A stretch of DNA of 62,000 nucleotides from Bugula neritina (GCA_964035545.1 OZ037771.1:4706628-4768627), one strand, 5' to 3'; positions 1-46,390 are shown, numbered from the stretch's first letter. The notes: generated from the sequence alone by a model not told the origin. Numbers and translations: made by a program.

Positions 1-603
1 AATAATTTTCGATACCAATTATTTGATATTTTAAATATATTTATTCTGCTCAAGTAATTACTTGGCACTGTTTCAAGCTTGTTTTTAGCTATAGCTCCTT
101 ATCCAGCCTTTCTTTAGGGTTGACCTATGGTAGTAGTGTTGCTGGCGCCCACTTTAAATGTGAGTGTTAACCAGGCTAAAACCTCAATAGTGGGGTTTAA
201 TTTTCTGCATCAAATACTGATCTGGCAAATTAAGTGACTGAAAGTAACGCTTTTTGTTATTTTTGCAATAATTTTATCTATAATAATTATATTCAATTAT
301 ATGCCCACTGATTTTTTCAAATCATTTAATTAAAAACTAATTCAAACTAATTATTAAATAAAAAAGAGCTTGCTATGTTTTAAGGTGCGTTGAAACTTTA
401 GCTGAACATTATGACGTATAGACAATTCTGTAGGCAAACTTTAAGATTATTTCAAAATCTTACAGCTGTATCCTTGCGGAAATGTAGTATTATAGTGTGT
501 TAAACTTGCTGTTGCATAAATATAGTATATATTGTATACTGCAAATATAATAATATATATTTATACACTATATATATAAAAATATTTCATATAACATTTC
601 TAG
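1..603. other. Intron or left flank before first visible exon of gene A
   Basis: AT-rich sequence ending in the acceptor AG at 602-603. By analogy with the full copies this should be intron 7 of gene A, but the exon 7 equivalent is not found here, so it lies left of the window or is lost. I see no open frame, tRNA or transposon protein in it. The stretch 60-250 is less AT-rich and looks like an unclassified repeat scrap. Confidence 0.5.
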
Positions 604-2210
604 GGCTATATATACTCTTTGATGATTCCAGCATGGTGCATTTCCATCTTTCTAAATCTCTTTTGTGGACCATCTCCCCTGTTAGATTTTATATTCCATG
701 GCCAAAAGTGAGTTTGTTTTTACCGTAATAGATACAATTCAGGTGAATACATAATATAATACTATTAAATTATTGTGAACCACAGTTTATTCTTAAATTT
801 CTACTAGCCAGCTTCATTATCTACTGATAGCAAACCGTCTCTGTTTATTTTTTGCTGAGTATGATACAAATTGCTAGCATAAAGAAACTTGCCTAATAAG
901 CATGATTAGAGCATTTAATGCTAATTTTGAGTGCTAAATTAAGAAAGCTGAGTACTTTTTATAAACCCACCTTTGACAGTGAAAGAAAAAAAGTGTCGAT
1001 TAACTTTTTACGTTTAATTTTACTGGTAATATAGAAATTGTCTATTCTTTAAAAATGTTGCATTTATGTAGCTGTTATTGGCTTTATATTTTATATTTTC
1101 TACTTCATTATAAAATGTCAGCTGAAACTAGTTATAGATGTGAATAATAATATATTAAGTTTCACAAGTAAGGTGGGACTTACACGTTACACAAATACCG
1201 TTAGAGAACATATATGAAGACCTCAAAAGAAAAACGACATTTGTCCATTTTCAAAAAAAAATGAGATTTTTCTTCCCTTGGATAGCTCAAGTATTAAAGT
1301 TTTAGTCATAAAATTATCAAAGAGAAAAACAAATTTTGTCCATGGTTTTAAGGCTGGATTTCAAACCCACCCCAAAGCAACAAAGACCTATGTCCAGTCA
1401 TCACAAAAGAAAAATAACTTATGTCCAGTCATGTGATAACAATTGACCAATGACGGTGCGCATGTGAAATATTTTTAGACTAACAAATTGTGTATTTTAT
1501 GTAAACTTGGTCAAATTTCCTTTTGTCTAGTTGTTTGAAACATGTTCAAAAACCATAATATCAAATTTGGTTAGAATTGATTCATATCGATAGCAGTTGC
1601 AAATTTCCAAACTTTAATTTTTCAATTTGTGAAAATTTGCAAAATTGGACATATGCCATTTTTCCTTTGAGGTCTTCATATATTATATATCCCCGGAACA
1701 ATTACTTACGGATAGTTAGGTAAAATGTTGTCTGATTGTAGATATTTGGCTTTACCAGTGGTACTAATATCTGTATCTAACACTATGCAGCCAGCAATAT
1801 ACATCCCTCCATTCCAAGCAGCTATTGACCTGGCAATGTAAGAAACATTCCACCTGTAATTACAACTTTATTATTTTTACTATATAATTGCTAGAATAAT
1901 TAGGTTCATATTGCTTAAAAAATAATAAGGAAAATATGTAGGCTTTTAGTGATTATAACAGTCATGACTGCAATACTGTGATAGCCTTGCTTTTCAAGTA
2001 AATTCAAAATTTAATTTTATGGAAACAAAGTTGAAGTACAAAAGGTAATAGAAAAGTGTTTCGAAAAGTATAGAGAATTTTAGCTACAAGTAATTAGTAC
2101 TTCTCTCTCTCAATCCCTTGGTCGGGACGATCGTTGGGGCACCACTGTTCATGTGGTGTGTCTTGGGCAAGTGAACTTGGTGGCGCCCATTCCAATTAGT
2201 ACCTACCAAC

Positions 2211-2290
<80 letters not shown>

Positions 2291-2921
2291 CTTTAATTTA
2301 TTTATGTTAAAAATATACTTTTTAGATTTTTTTTAGTGTAAATGGTCACGAAAAAGACAGCATACAGACCTATGGAATGGTGACAGGATTACTGAACGGA
2401 GGTCTGGCTTTTGGAGCCATGATTGGTCCAGTAGTTTCTGGAGCTATTACTGATGCTGCTGACTTTACATGGGCATTGACTGTATTGTCAGGGATGGGTC
2501 TAACAATGGTGAGGCGCTTAAAACAAAGTTATCTTATAACGGATGATACACTGATTTATAATAGACGTCCCTAACCAAACAAACATTATAATATAGGTAT
2601 TGATCCAGTCACTAGGATAGTTTCTCTTTAGAATTGGACAAGATAATATTTCAGATAGCTTATCTGAAAGCATTGCAGGTTCATAAAAAACATTTAACAA
2701 AAGCATTTAATTTTAATTTACATCTGAAGTATTTAATGATATTAGTTTCAATTGCAATAATCAATGCCATTAATTTGTTAGAATAACATTGTATTTGCAT
2801 GTATAACAGACGTTTGCATTTGTAATTACTACACAAAATAAATTTTTTTTCATAGCTGATAACAATGTCAACATATTTAATATGGATGAAGATTTCTGGA
2901 CAGCCTCTCAGGCCAGAGTAA
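604..2921 (+). CDS. Gene A: SLC18B1-like MFS transporter, 3-prime part only (exons 8-11)
   Basis: C-terminal part of a 12-helix major facilitator transporter of the SLC18B1 type; the rest lies left of the window. Exons: 604-707, 1742-1837, 2337-2508, 2856-2921 (stop TAA). Each has AG/GT borders, and lengths and phases match exons 8-11 of copies B-F (104, 96, 172 nt, then a short last exon). Exon 8 holds CGPSPLLDFIFHGQK, exon 9 IYIPPFQAAIDLA, exon 10 the helix motif GAMIGPVVSGAITD, and exon 11 ends in a short basic cytosolic tail (SGQPLRPE). It is the most diverged copy: exon 8 reads SLMIPAWCISIFLN where the others read SPMVIGW and so on, and the exon 9 start differs strongly. The open frame is kept across all junctions, so I treat it as a probably working paralog. 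Substrate is unknown; mammalian SLC18B1 moves polyamines into vesicles by proton exchange. Confidence 0.8.
1208..1685. mobile_element. MITE-like element with about 37-bp terminal inverted repeats
   Basis: The left end (from about 1208) reads ATATATGAAGACCTCAAA and the right end is its reverse complement (to about 1685). The inverted match runs about 37 bp with few mismatches, ending near ACATTTGTCC and GGCATATGTCC. It has no coding capacity, is about 480 bp and lies in intron 8 of gene A. A 12-bp motif, ATGTCCAGTCAT, occurs twice inside (near 1390 and 1425). The TA-rich ends hide the target duplication. It is a non-autonomous DNA transposon by structure; superfamily not assigned. Confidence 0.7.
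2215..2288. repeat. (TA)n microsatellite
   Basis: Uninterrupted TA dinucleotides in intron 9 of gene A, about 50 bp before the exon 10 acceptor. Confidence 0.95.
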
Positions 2922-3046
2922 CAAGAATTGCTAAGACTCAGAGAATCTAGAACATATTTAGTGGCAGCAATGCTGTATTTATAGCTATAAATATATTTCA
3001 ATTGCATTTATTGTATTGTTTTATTTGTGTTATAAAATCACCTGTA

Positions 3047-3296
<250 letters not shown>

Positions 3297-3329
3297 TGGG
3301 TGCGTGCTTGTGGGTGTATTTTCAATCAC

Positions 3330-4290
3330 AATCTTTAAAATTCATTCAGTGTCCTCTACATCACTTTTTCTGTATCCTAAATTAAAATCTGAAATTGGTC
3401 ACTCGCAGTAAAATATTGAACCTATGTTTATAAAATAAAAATACCACTTGTTTATTATAATGAACGTTTTATAATATTGTATATAGCGATAGGGGTACTG
3501 CGGTACCTTTCCAATTACAATAAAAGAAGACAACCTACTTTTAATGCTTCTACTCATGTACACCCTTGAACAGGTCAAGCTTTTTCTTATTGAGCCATGA
3601 ATAGGCATATAATCCATGGTGGACATCTAACATTCATATATTTTTAATTTGAAATACCGAGATAAAAAAGCAAATTAATGCTTATAGAATTCAAATAATG
3701 CAAGTATGTAAATCTGCATTGATGACATTAACTCTTCATATTTCAGTACTGACTGTTAAGTTTAAACTATTTTTACAATCTAAAGACTAAAGACTGTATT
3801 TCAATATCTCAGATAGAAATTTGATGTGATCATAATCACCTATACAAAGCTCACATTATTACACTTGCTTTATTTAACAAATATAATGTGTGCATGAAGG
3901 GTGGCAATGAGCCTGAGTCAATCAGACACAGTGCATAATGAATCTAATATGTAAGGAACACAGTCTATAAGCTAAATATAACAGTCATCATACCATAGAC
4001 TGTGGTCACACCAGTAGAGGCTTGTTTCTTGGAATTCTCTCACTCATGGCTGCGATAGCGTGTCTTATTCTCTTGACTTCTAGAAACTATTATGATACTA
4101 AGGCTACCCTACTCATACACATATATCAAATGGTCTTATATCTTACCATAACAGTGTTAACAGTTAAGGCTTTACTAAACTGAAGGTACTGGACTATTGG
4201 CTGTAAAATTAGTCAACTAAAAAATATTCTAGTATCAGTGTGTGCCGCATTCATTATATCTCATAATATAGTTTGTATTGTGTCTGGTAA
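3330..4290 (+). repeat. Segmental repeat R1, copy 1
   Basis: About 1 kb non-coding block that recurs in the same orientation at about 46570-47640 and, in part, at about 56415-57060. Shared landmarks are TACCACTTGTTTATTATAAT, a run ending CATGAAGGGTGGCAATGAGC, and ATTATATCTCATAATATAG near the right end. Copies 2 and 3 lie downstream of genes E and F, which read leftward. Here the block lies after rightward gene A, so relative to its gene it is inverted. No coding function seen. Confidence 0.75.
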
Positions 4291-4292
4291 TA

Positions 4293-4339
4293 TATATATA
4301 TGTGTGCGTGCAAGCATGTGTGCGTGTGTGTGTGTGTGT
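4293..4339. repeat. Short TA/TG microsatellite
   Basis: TA then TGTGCG dinucleotide runs at the right border of repeat R1. Confidence 0.8.
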
Positions 4340-4499
4340 TGCATCTCAGCAGAGGCGTGAAATGAAACTTAAAGAAAGACTACTTGATCTGATTGCTTAT
4401 GTACATATAAAGTAATGAGAAAATACACATAATTGGAAAGATATGAACATTAAGTTCCCACTTTTAAAAAGGCATTATAGTAAGACTTTTAGAAACATT

Positions 4500-5245
4500 A
4501 AAGAGATGTCACTAGTTTATTTATGACTATAGAAAAATCATGGCTGTATTATCTCCAACATAATCAAGGAAACAATAACTCTTGGTATACTTCCAGAAAC
4601 ACAGTGTTTGTTTCGCAAAAGCAGAAGCATAATTACAACAGCATTTAGCTTGCCTCAAACCCAAATGAAATGTGTGGAACATGGAGCTATAATATATACT
4701 CTATTCATAGACTTGACAAAAGTCTTTGATACAGTATTGAAATGGCCTTTGGAGTGAACGAATTGAAGAAGTTCTGTTATTCTGAAAAAAAAGCAACCTG
4801 ATCAAATCCGTTTATATAAGAGTGCAAGCCAAAATGGTGCAAGGCAGAGACACATCAATTAAGTTTGCCGCAACTATAAATGGTGTCAAACATGGATGCG
4901 TTATTGCACCCACACTATTCCATTATACCTCACCGCTAAGCTAAAAGTTAAAGATGTACAGAAAGAGATTTATATTTAAATTAGCTAGACATGAGATGAT
5001 CTTTTGTACGTGGCTCACTTCAACTCCAAAACTCACACTAGCAAACACATAGTTAAAGATGCTGTTTATGCAGAAAACAGTTCTTTCGTGGCTTTTGGTG
5101 TCATACAAGCATGTGATAGTGAAAAAATTTACTAAAAAAAGCAACAGCTCGTTTTAGCCTCAAAATCAACAGTAAAAAGACGGGATGCATGCACTATAAA
5201 AGTTTATCCAAAGTTATCATGGTATTATAGATATCAAGAAACACT
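4500..5245 (+). pseudogene. Decayed LINE (non-LTR retrotransposon) reverse transcriptase
   Basis: Translated pieces in shifting frames match the LINE reverse transcriptase order: LPETQCLFRKSRS (near 4590), then LFIDLTKVFDTV (near 4700-4737, the first catalytic-Asp motif), then FAATINGVKHGCVIAPTLF (near 4862-4920), then a thumb-side segment near 5025-5100. The position expected to hold the catalytic FADD reads YAEN (near 5067-5078), so two essential aspartates are lost. Several frameshifts and stops confirm a dead copy. The fragment near 21290-21720 may be from the same family. I do not assign a clade beyond a CR1/L2-like look. Confidence 0.75.
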
Positions 5246-5436
5246 GCAAAAACAGTGTTTGATAAGCAGTTTTGTTTCTATGCTGTATCAATTTATTAAA
5301 AGTTTTTATGAAGTTTTCACTTCACGTTCTGCCAGTTGAGTAAATTGTTAGGAGAGAGAGGCTCACAGGTTGTATTTCCTCTTTATCTTATTATGTAGCA
5401 GTTCACCTTTTCTTATATAACAAACCAAACAACTAT
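5246..5436. other. Intergenic, nothing recognised
   Basis: AT-rich spacer between the LINE remnant and the minisatellite. No open frame or repeat structure seen. Confidence 0.6.
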
Positions 5437-5754
5437 TACCAACCCTTACCAACCGTTACCAACCCTTACCAACCTTTACCAACCGTTACCAACCCTTACC
5501 AACCGCTACCAACCCTTACCAACCGTTACCAACCCTTACCAACCCTTACCAACCCTTACCAACCCTTACCAACCTTTACCAACCGTTACCAACCCTTACC
5601 AACCCTTACCAACCCTTACCAACCCTTACCAACCCTAACCAACCCTTACCAACCCTTACCAACCCTTACCAACCCTTACCAAGCCTTACCAACCCTTACC
5701 AACCCTTACCAACCCTTACCAACCCTTACCAACCCTTACCAACCCTTACCAACC
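5437..5754. repeat. 10-bp minisatellite, unit CCAACCCTTA
   Basis: About 32 head-to-tail copies of a decanucleotide with point variants (CCAACCGTTA, CCAACCTTTA, CCAACCCTAA). The variants cluster in the left half and the right half is nearly homogeneous, which suggests recent expansion there. It resembles neither a CRISPR array (no spacers) nor the canonical animal telomere repeat. Confidence 0.95.
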
Positions 5755-6491
5755 GTGAAACCTATAAAGCAATGTCAACTGTAATATAATAAATGATCAA
5801 CTGATAGCAATACAAAACATAACACAAAGAATTATATTATTGCTCATTGAAACTACAACACTATAAATTATCAACAACAAAAAACACAAAAAAAACTTGA
5901 ATATAGAATAGCGTATATAGAGTACAAAATAGCTACTTTGTGGTTGTGTCCCTAGTAAGATACTGACTACTAAATTTCATCTACTTGCTTGCTATAAATA
6001 ACTATAAACAGCTATAATAGCTATAATAGCTAATAGTAACTAGCTATACAGCTGAGTCATGCTAGCTTTGAAATTCAGTTAGTAACCAAAACCAGTGGCC
6101 AAACAGGCACAAACCCGAGCCCAGGTGAAGTGCAGTCCCCAAGCCCAGTCTAGTGCAAGAAAAACTTTACACTCCCAGCTAAATTTTCTGAAATTACCTA
6201 TAGCATATTGGCATATCATCCAGTCATCCAGCTATATTAATAGTAGTATACTAAGTATAAGTTCGTCTGTGTGTGATGCTAAATGAGAGTTTCGTGAGTC
6301 TTTTTTAGGCTGTTATCCGATATTTCCATTTGAGCCATTCCGTGGGCTTGTCCATGAGTACCAGATTCTGGTTAGGATTATTTAGTCTTTTCTAATGTGT
6401 AAATGATCTCATCTCACATGTACGATGAGTTAAAAAATCAGCAAACTTGTGCAAACCATGGTTGTCACGAGGTGAACTTCTTAGCCAATCA
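5755..6491. other. Intergenic, no gene recognised
   Basis: AT-rich spacer. A 63-codon open frame at 6095-6286 has no recognisable motif and no splice context, so I do not call it. The part near 6300-6490 may be further decayed sequence of the gag-like fragment to its right. Confidence 0.5.
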
Positions 6492-6668
6492 CTTAGTTTT
6501 TTTTAATTGTCTTGGGGAGGCTGCTTTCTTTCCGTATCGTTGTTTGAGATACTTCTTTTTAGCTTCATAATCTTCAACATTATTGCTTGTTAAGGAACCA
6601 TTGATGCATTTTCTAGCTTCACCACCTACATACTTTTTCAGCAAACGGGGTTGTCTCATGCCTGTTAT
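6492..6668 (-). pseudogene. BEL/Pao-type gag fragment (DUF1759-like), decayed
   Basis: Read on the minus strand, 59 codons without a stop give RLLKKYVGGEARKCINGSL followed by NNVEDYEAKKKYLKQRYG. This is the pattern of the retrotransposon gag domain DUF1759 found in BEL/Pao elements (a 'yL.g.A...i.gl..t..nY..A...L..ryG' layout). Both sides run into stops, and no reverse transcriptase or LTR was found nearby. This rests on pattern recognition only; a profile search would settle it. Confidence 0.45.
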
Positions 6669-7870
6669 ATTCTTTGGCTTTAGTTTTCCAGTCTTAAAAC
6701 TTTATGATATCCTCATTTAACATTGACGGCTTTGCATCTGAACGCTTAATTTGCTTCATTGGAGATAGTAGCCAACTGCGTTGATAATTTTTTGCTAACT
6801 TCGACTGCATATTATTTTCAATCACCAAAAGTTCGATTATATAAATGCATCGTCAACATCACTATGACTTAAAGCACTCATGCTAGTATGAATATGTCAA
6901 AGTCTGGGTCTGATTGTTGGCTCAGAACCTTTTATGGTTTCTCATTCATCGCAGTTACATCAGCTTAAGAATTGATTCATTATAATGTAGTCGCATGATT
7001 ATTGATAAGAACTTCACAGGTCAAGACTCAACAGTTTGAACAGAAATAATTACTTTCTTTACAGAACCAAAAACATTTTAAGCTACGTTTGAAAAACCTC
7101 AGAAACTTAAAATTGATATTAGTTCATCATTAGTGTACTAGCTGCTGCGTGCTATATCATTGTTTTAGAGGAACAATATACCCCCTCGGCCCCTGGTCAC
7201 CCTTGTGCTGCATATAGCTCTAAATATCATGGACAGGACTTCCACATAGTGATGAGGGTTCTACACACGATTGACAGTTGATAGATTCTGGTTCCCTTAC
7301 TTCGAACTTTTGTTAAACCCATTAGTGCTGCATACAGCTTTGACTTCAACTAAACTGTTTGTACATGCAGTAGTTTTTATGCAGCTGTATTTCTTTTTTT
7401 AATTAAATTGGCTAAAACTTAATCATATATCGTTTGATTATTGTTATTGTAAAACATTGTAGCAAATTTGTGTATTTCTGTTTTGAAATCTCAAACATTT
7501 TGAAAGTTTATGCAGTTCACCAATATATATCATTGCTATCACTTTTTTCAACTTTTTGCTTTTAAAATAACATGAATCATTTCTATTTATATTTCAGTCA
7601 ATATATGGCTATAAATTTGCAGCAAAAATTCTAACTTTTGATAAGTGTTCTTGGTGTTCATACAGTTTTGATTGAAACTTTTACAAATTTTTTTTAATAA
7701 TTTTGACTATTTGCCTAGTTATGTAATAAATACATAATTTATTTTAAAAAAAAAATGCTTTCATAGTTTTCTTTTTGGGTAATATACAGTATACATGGTA
7801 TCCAAACTAAGCTAAAAATTACACAGAATAATCTTTCTTTGAATTGGAAAGCATTTCATGCATAATATTT
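6669..7870. other. Intergenic, no gene recognised
   Basis: AT-rich spacer. Part of 6669-7330 is less AT-rich and could be older retroelement debris next to the gag-like scrap. I found no open frame with a known motif. Confidence 0.5.
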
Positions 7871-7877
7871 CTAAAAG

Positions 7878-7994
7878 CAGCTCCGAGTTGGGGGTAAACG
7901 ATGAATTTAGGGGGGCTCCAAGTTTTGAGTTATTTCCTCACCAAAACTAAAGACCCCAAAATAAAATCCTCTGTTGCCCCCAACTCAGAGCTGT
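7878..7994. repeat. Short inverted-repeat insertion
   Basis: AGCTCCGAGTTGGGGG at the left is repeated inverted as CCCCCAACTCAGAGCT at the right, with about 85 bp between. The paralogous upstream region of gene D (about 37940) lacks it and runs straight through, so this is an insertion in the 5-prime flank of gene B. Probably a very small MITE. Confidence 0.55.
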
Positions 7995-8094
7995 TTATAA
8001 AACACTACCTTATGCAATGGGTAACATTTTAATTTTATAGATTCAGGAAACCACTTTCCTAGAAAGACATTGTCTTTCGTTGTCAATAAATCAT

Positions 8095-8330
8095 ATAGAG
8101 GCCTATATTATAATATATCTTAGCTAGCTGACCACAGAAAGTCTATGCTACGTACCCTTTGATTATGCACATAGCCTCAAAAACATAATGAATAATTTTC
8201 CCGTTGACATTAATTCCTATGATTAGTGAGTGAAAAGAATTTCATGGCTGCTTGCACACTCCTTAAGGCAATCAAGCAGCTCGGTATGTAGGTTATTACT
8301 ATTACTAGTTTCTGTGTCAGTCCTGTTAAT
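8095..8330 (+). promoter_or_regulatory. Conserved 5-prime flank of gene B
   Basis: This block is closely repeated before gene C (21775-22006) and gene D (38060-38301). Shared strings are CCTTTGATTATGCACATAG, TTTCATGGCTGCTTGCACAC and TTACTAGTTTCTGTGTCAGT, the last just before the start codon. Conservation across copies and position suggest core promoter plus 5-prime UTR. No TATA box stands out in this copy: the B version reads CACACTCCTTAAGGCAATC where D has an added TATATAAG. Confidence 0.55.
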
Positions 8331-20807
<12,477 letters not shown>

Positions 20808-21289
20808 TCTGACCCTTGACTTCTGTGATTTAGTATAATGTGATGACATGACTACACTAAAGTTGCTAATAATTATATGAGACAATAACAACAGAGGACT
20901 TCGGCAGACAGTGATTAGTCAGATAGGTAGAAATGTCTTAGTCTAAGAGTAATGAATATGAGATAGCTGTGAGATCTTTCTCTTCTTTCTCTTTTTTTTG
21001 AGTAAATTTTTTTGTGAATAGAAAAATATAAACTGGTATATAATCTATCAATTATGAAACATATTATGAAATCATAACATCCATGTATAATTGCTTTTTC
21101 CTTTGGACCATGTCTAAAGCAATTTTAGCTAATTTAATTTAAGTCAGAATCATTAGACATTGAAAAGTTTTATTGTTTAAATACATGCAATGAGTTTTCT
21201 ATCATTTTTATCAATCAAACTTGTTCACATTCTGCTTGAGCCTGAGGTTATCATGGTTCATTAAGAAACACTGCAAGAACGGATAAAGA

Positions 21290-21720
21290 GCTGCAAAACA
21301 CACTATATGCTAAGCGAGTCCGGCTTATAAAGAGCCCTAACACTGACTGTGGAGCAATTAACAGGGTAAAATGTGAGATCTATATAATGGTGGTGCTTTC
21401 AAGCCTTGGCTATATATATAACTGAAACCACGGGCAATATACAGGATATAGGTGAGAAAGCTAATTGCTTTCATGATGAGGCAATTGAGAGAAATAATGA
21501 TCACAAAGTGGTATGACAAAATCACGAATGACAAAATACTAGGACATGCCAATTTGCTATGCGTGGCTGACATTTTTTATAGAAAAAACCTTTGCAGATA
21601 GCTAGGTCATGTGCACAGAATAGAAAATGACTGGGGATCATGACAACTGCTTTATTTCCAGTTGAAAGAAAGAAAAAGATTTATAGGGAGGCCAGATTCA
21701 GATTTGAAGATGCATTTATA
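21290..21720 (+). pseudogene. LINE C-terminal fragment (B-C spacer)
   Basis: Frames with breaks give RQLREIMITKWYDKITNDKI, LGHANLLCVADIFYRKNLCR, LGHVHRIENDW and LLYFQLKE followed by FIGRP. This is the C-terminal block seen in CR1/L2-like ORF2 proteins ('LGHVHRM..DR.P.QLLY.QL..GKR..GRP'). No catalytic part is present, and stops interrupt it. Confidence 0.7.
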
Positions 21721-21774
21721 GGAAATCACTACCCTAAAAAAGCATTGTGCTTTGTTGTCAATAAATTATGTATG

Positions 21775-22006
21775 CTTATATTATATTGTATCTTAGCAAG
21801 CTTACCACAGGAAGTTCATGCTACCTACCCTTTGATTATACACATAGTTCTAAAAATATAATGAATAATTCTCCCGTTGACACTATTTCCTACGATTGGT
21901 GAGTAAAAAAATTTTCATGGCTGCTTGCACACTCTTTAAAGCAATCAAACAGCTTGGTATGTAGGTTATTACTATTATTACTAGTTTCTGTGTCAGTCTT
22001 GTTAAT
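21775..22006 (+). promoter_or_regulatory. Conserved 5-prime flank of gene C
   Basis: Same block as before genes B and D, starting where the LINE fragment ends. Here the core reads CACACTCTTTAAAGCAATC with no TATA insertion. Confidence 0.55.
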
Positions 22007-36970
<14,964 letters not shown>

Positions 36971-37429
36971 AGCCTGTAAAACAGATTGCTTAGTAGGACC
37001 CTTGACCTCTGAGATTTAGTATGATGCGATGACATAACTAAACAAAAGTTACTAATAATAATATGAGACAATAACAACAGAGGTTTTTGGCAGACGGTGA
37101 TTAGTCAAATAGGTATAGAAATGTGTTAGTGTAGGAGTAATGAACATGAGATAGCTGTGAGATCTTTCTCTTCTTTTTTGTTTTTCAAGTAAATATTTTG
37201 TGTATAGAAAAATATAAACTGGTGTATAATTTATAAATGAAACATATGAAATCATCACATCCACGTATTACTGCTCTTTACTTTATAGCATGCCTGAAAC
37301 AATATTAGCTATTTTAATTTAAGTCAGAATCATTAGTCATTAAAAAGTTTCATTGTTTAAATACAATGAATATTCTATTATTTTTATATTTGTACTGTTG
37401 ACTAATTAATTGTAAAAAATAACCTAATA

Positions 37430-37890
37430 TGCGTGTTGTACTAAATCTTATGAAGCAGGCTGAAAATAGCTGATAAAATATTGCCAACGAAAAGAAGACA
37501 ACTTTTCTAATATTCTATACATACTAGATCTTAGATTTACTCTGCATCGAATTCTTGCAATAAAGGAATGGAGAGGGGACAACTACAAATGGAGAACGGA
37601 TAAATTCTGAAAACTCCCATGAATTTATCATTACTAATTGAGCATTATTAGCAATATTAGCCACAGCTAACATGTGACACACTCCCTGCCAGGTTTTGAC
37701 ACACTAGAGTTAGTACTTGGCAGGTGGGAGTCAGGTGTGCAGAGTTTAAGTGACATGACAATAACTGACATCTGTACAAGTGATTGTACCAACTCTGTAA
37801 GACATGTGGCTAACAAAGCTTTCAACTTATGCATATATATATAATACTATAGATACAATACCAGCTATATCATGAGATATAATGGATGTG
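37430..37890 (+). repeat. 3-prime flank repeat FR, copy after gene C
   Basis: Shared with the flanks of D (45120-45580, +), E (47580-48290, -) and F (57000-57480, -). Landmarks: GAAGCAGGCTGAAAATAGCT, TGTGACACACTCCCTGCCAG, AAGTGACATGACAATAACTG. Non-coding. It marks the duplicated unit: gene plus about 0.9 kb downstream. Confidence 0.8.
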
Positions 37891-38059
37891 ACACACTCGC
37901 TAGCAAAATATCTTTTGGTTGACTATTTTTACAATCATTATGGTCCAGCTGTTTATAGAACACTATACCTCATGCAATGGGTAACATTTTCATTTTATAC
38001 ATTTAGGAAAGCATACTTTCCTAAAAAAGACATTGTCTTTTGTTATTATGCAATAAATC

Positions 38060-38301
38060 ACATAGAGGCCTATATTATAATATATCTTAGCTAGCTGACC
38101 ACAAAAGGTCTATGTTACATACCCTTTGATTATACACATAGTCTCAAAAATATAATGAATAATTCTCCCATTGACACTAATTCCTACGATTAGTGAGTGA
38201 AAAGGATTTCATGGCTGCTTGCACACTCTTTATATAAGGCAATCAAGCAGATCATTATGTAGGTTATTACTACTACTAGTTTCCGTGTCAGTCTGGTTAA
38301 T
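38060..38301 (+). promoter_or_regulatory. Conserved 5-prime flank of gene D, with TATA-like box
   Basis: Same block as before B and C, but the core reads CACACTCTTTATATAAGGCA, adding TATATAAGG at 38231-38239, about 65 bp before the start codon. This is a plausible TATA box that copies B and C lack. Confidence 0.55.
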
Positions 38302-45090
<6,789 letters not shown>

Positions 45091-45119
45091 TTTTACTCCT
45101 GACCGCTGTGATTTAGTAT

Positions 45120-45580
45120 AAAAAATTATCATAATAGACGTGTTATACTAAAATCCTATGAAGCCGGCTGAATATAGCTGATAAAATATTGCCAGCGAAA
45201 AGAAGAAAACTTCTCTAACATTCTATAAATACTCTTAGATTTACTCAGCATTAAACCTTTGAGATAAAAAAAATGGAGAGAGGACAACTACAAATGGAGA
45301 ACAGACAAACTCTAAAAAATCCCATAAAATTTTACTCATCATTACTAACTGAGAATTAAAAGCTTGTGATAAAATAGCATAATTAAACAATGAAATAATC
45401 CACAGTACAATATTAGCTACAGCTAAAATGTGACACACTCCCTGCCAGGCTTAGACACACTAGAGTTGGTACTTGGCAGGTGATAGTCAGGTGTGCAGAG
45501 TTTAAGTGACATGACAATAACTGACATCTGTACAAGTGATTGCACCAACTCTGTAAGACATGTGGTTGAGACTAGCAAAC
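45120..45580 (+). repeat. 3-prime flank repeat FR, copy after gene D
   Basis: Same block as 37430-37890, ending at the (TA)n run at 45591. The final part of the block is replaced by the ribozyme-bearing insert. Confidence 0.78.
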
Positions 45581-45587
45581 ATTTCAA

Positions 45588-45785
<198 letters not shown>

Positions 45786-45788
45786 AAT

Positions 45789-45833
45789 CTGTGAACAGCA
45801 GCTGTTTCGGGATTTGTCCCCTCATCAGCACAG
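45789..45833 (-). ncRNA. Hammerhead ribozyme, copy 4 (intact core)
   Basis: Minus strand: stem I CTGTG/CACAG, CTGATGA, stem II GGGG/TCCC (one G-U), GAAA, stem III CAGC/GCTG, cleavage dinucleotide TT instead of TC (still fits UH), between 45794 and 45793. Confidence 0.8.
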
Positions 45834-46162
45834 AACACAGTACCATGGCCCACACCTTCGCGATAGTAGAAACTTATAGTTTTACTAAAGTCTATTTAAA
45901 AGGTGTGTAAACCCAAGCCAGAGTGCTTATAGCTTATAGCTGCATATAATATATCTATTTGTTTTGTTTTGTTTTCTTTATTTCCATCAAAAAAAAAACA
46001 TTACATTACATTACTCAAAATGTTAAAAAAATCTTAGGGCAGCTGTTTTATATGCAGCTATAAGCTATAAGCACTCTGGCTTGGGTTTACACACCTTTTA
46101 AATATGCTTTAGTAAAACTATAAGTTTTACTATTGCGAAGGTGTGGGCCATGGTACTCTGTT

Positions 46163-46207
46163 CTGTGCTAATGAGGGGACAAATCTCGAAGCAGCTGCTG
46201 TCCACAG
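46163..46207 (+). ncRNA. Hammerhead ribozyme, copy 5 (core mutated)
   Basis: Plus strand: stem I CTGTG/CACAG kept, but the core reads CTAATGA (catalytic G changed to A), stem II is GGGG/TCTC, and GAAA became GAAG. Predicted inactive. Confidence 0.8.
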
Positions 46208-46212
46208 ATTGA

Positions 46213-46388
<176 letters not shown>

Positions 46389-46390
<2 letters not shown>

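Noticed and set aside
2100-2215. Less AT-rich patch with TCGGGACGATCGTTGGGGC
   Set aside because: Looks like a repeat scrap, but there is no second copy or structure in the window to define it.
5437-5754. Possible CRISPR array or telomere
   Set aside because: Pure tandem decamers without spacers, in a eukaryotic context; period ten is not the TTAGGG-type repeat.
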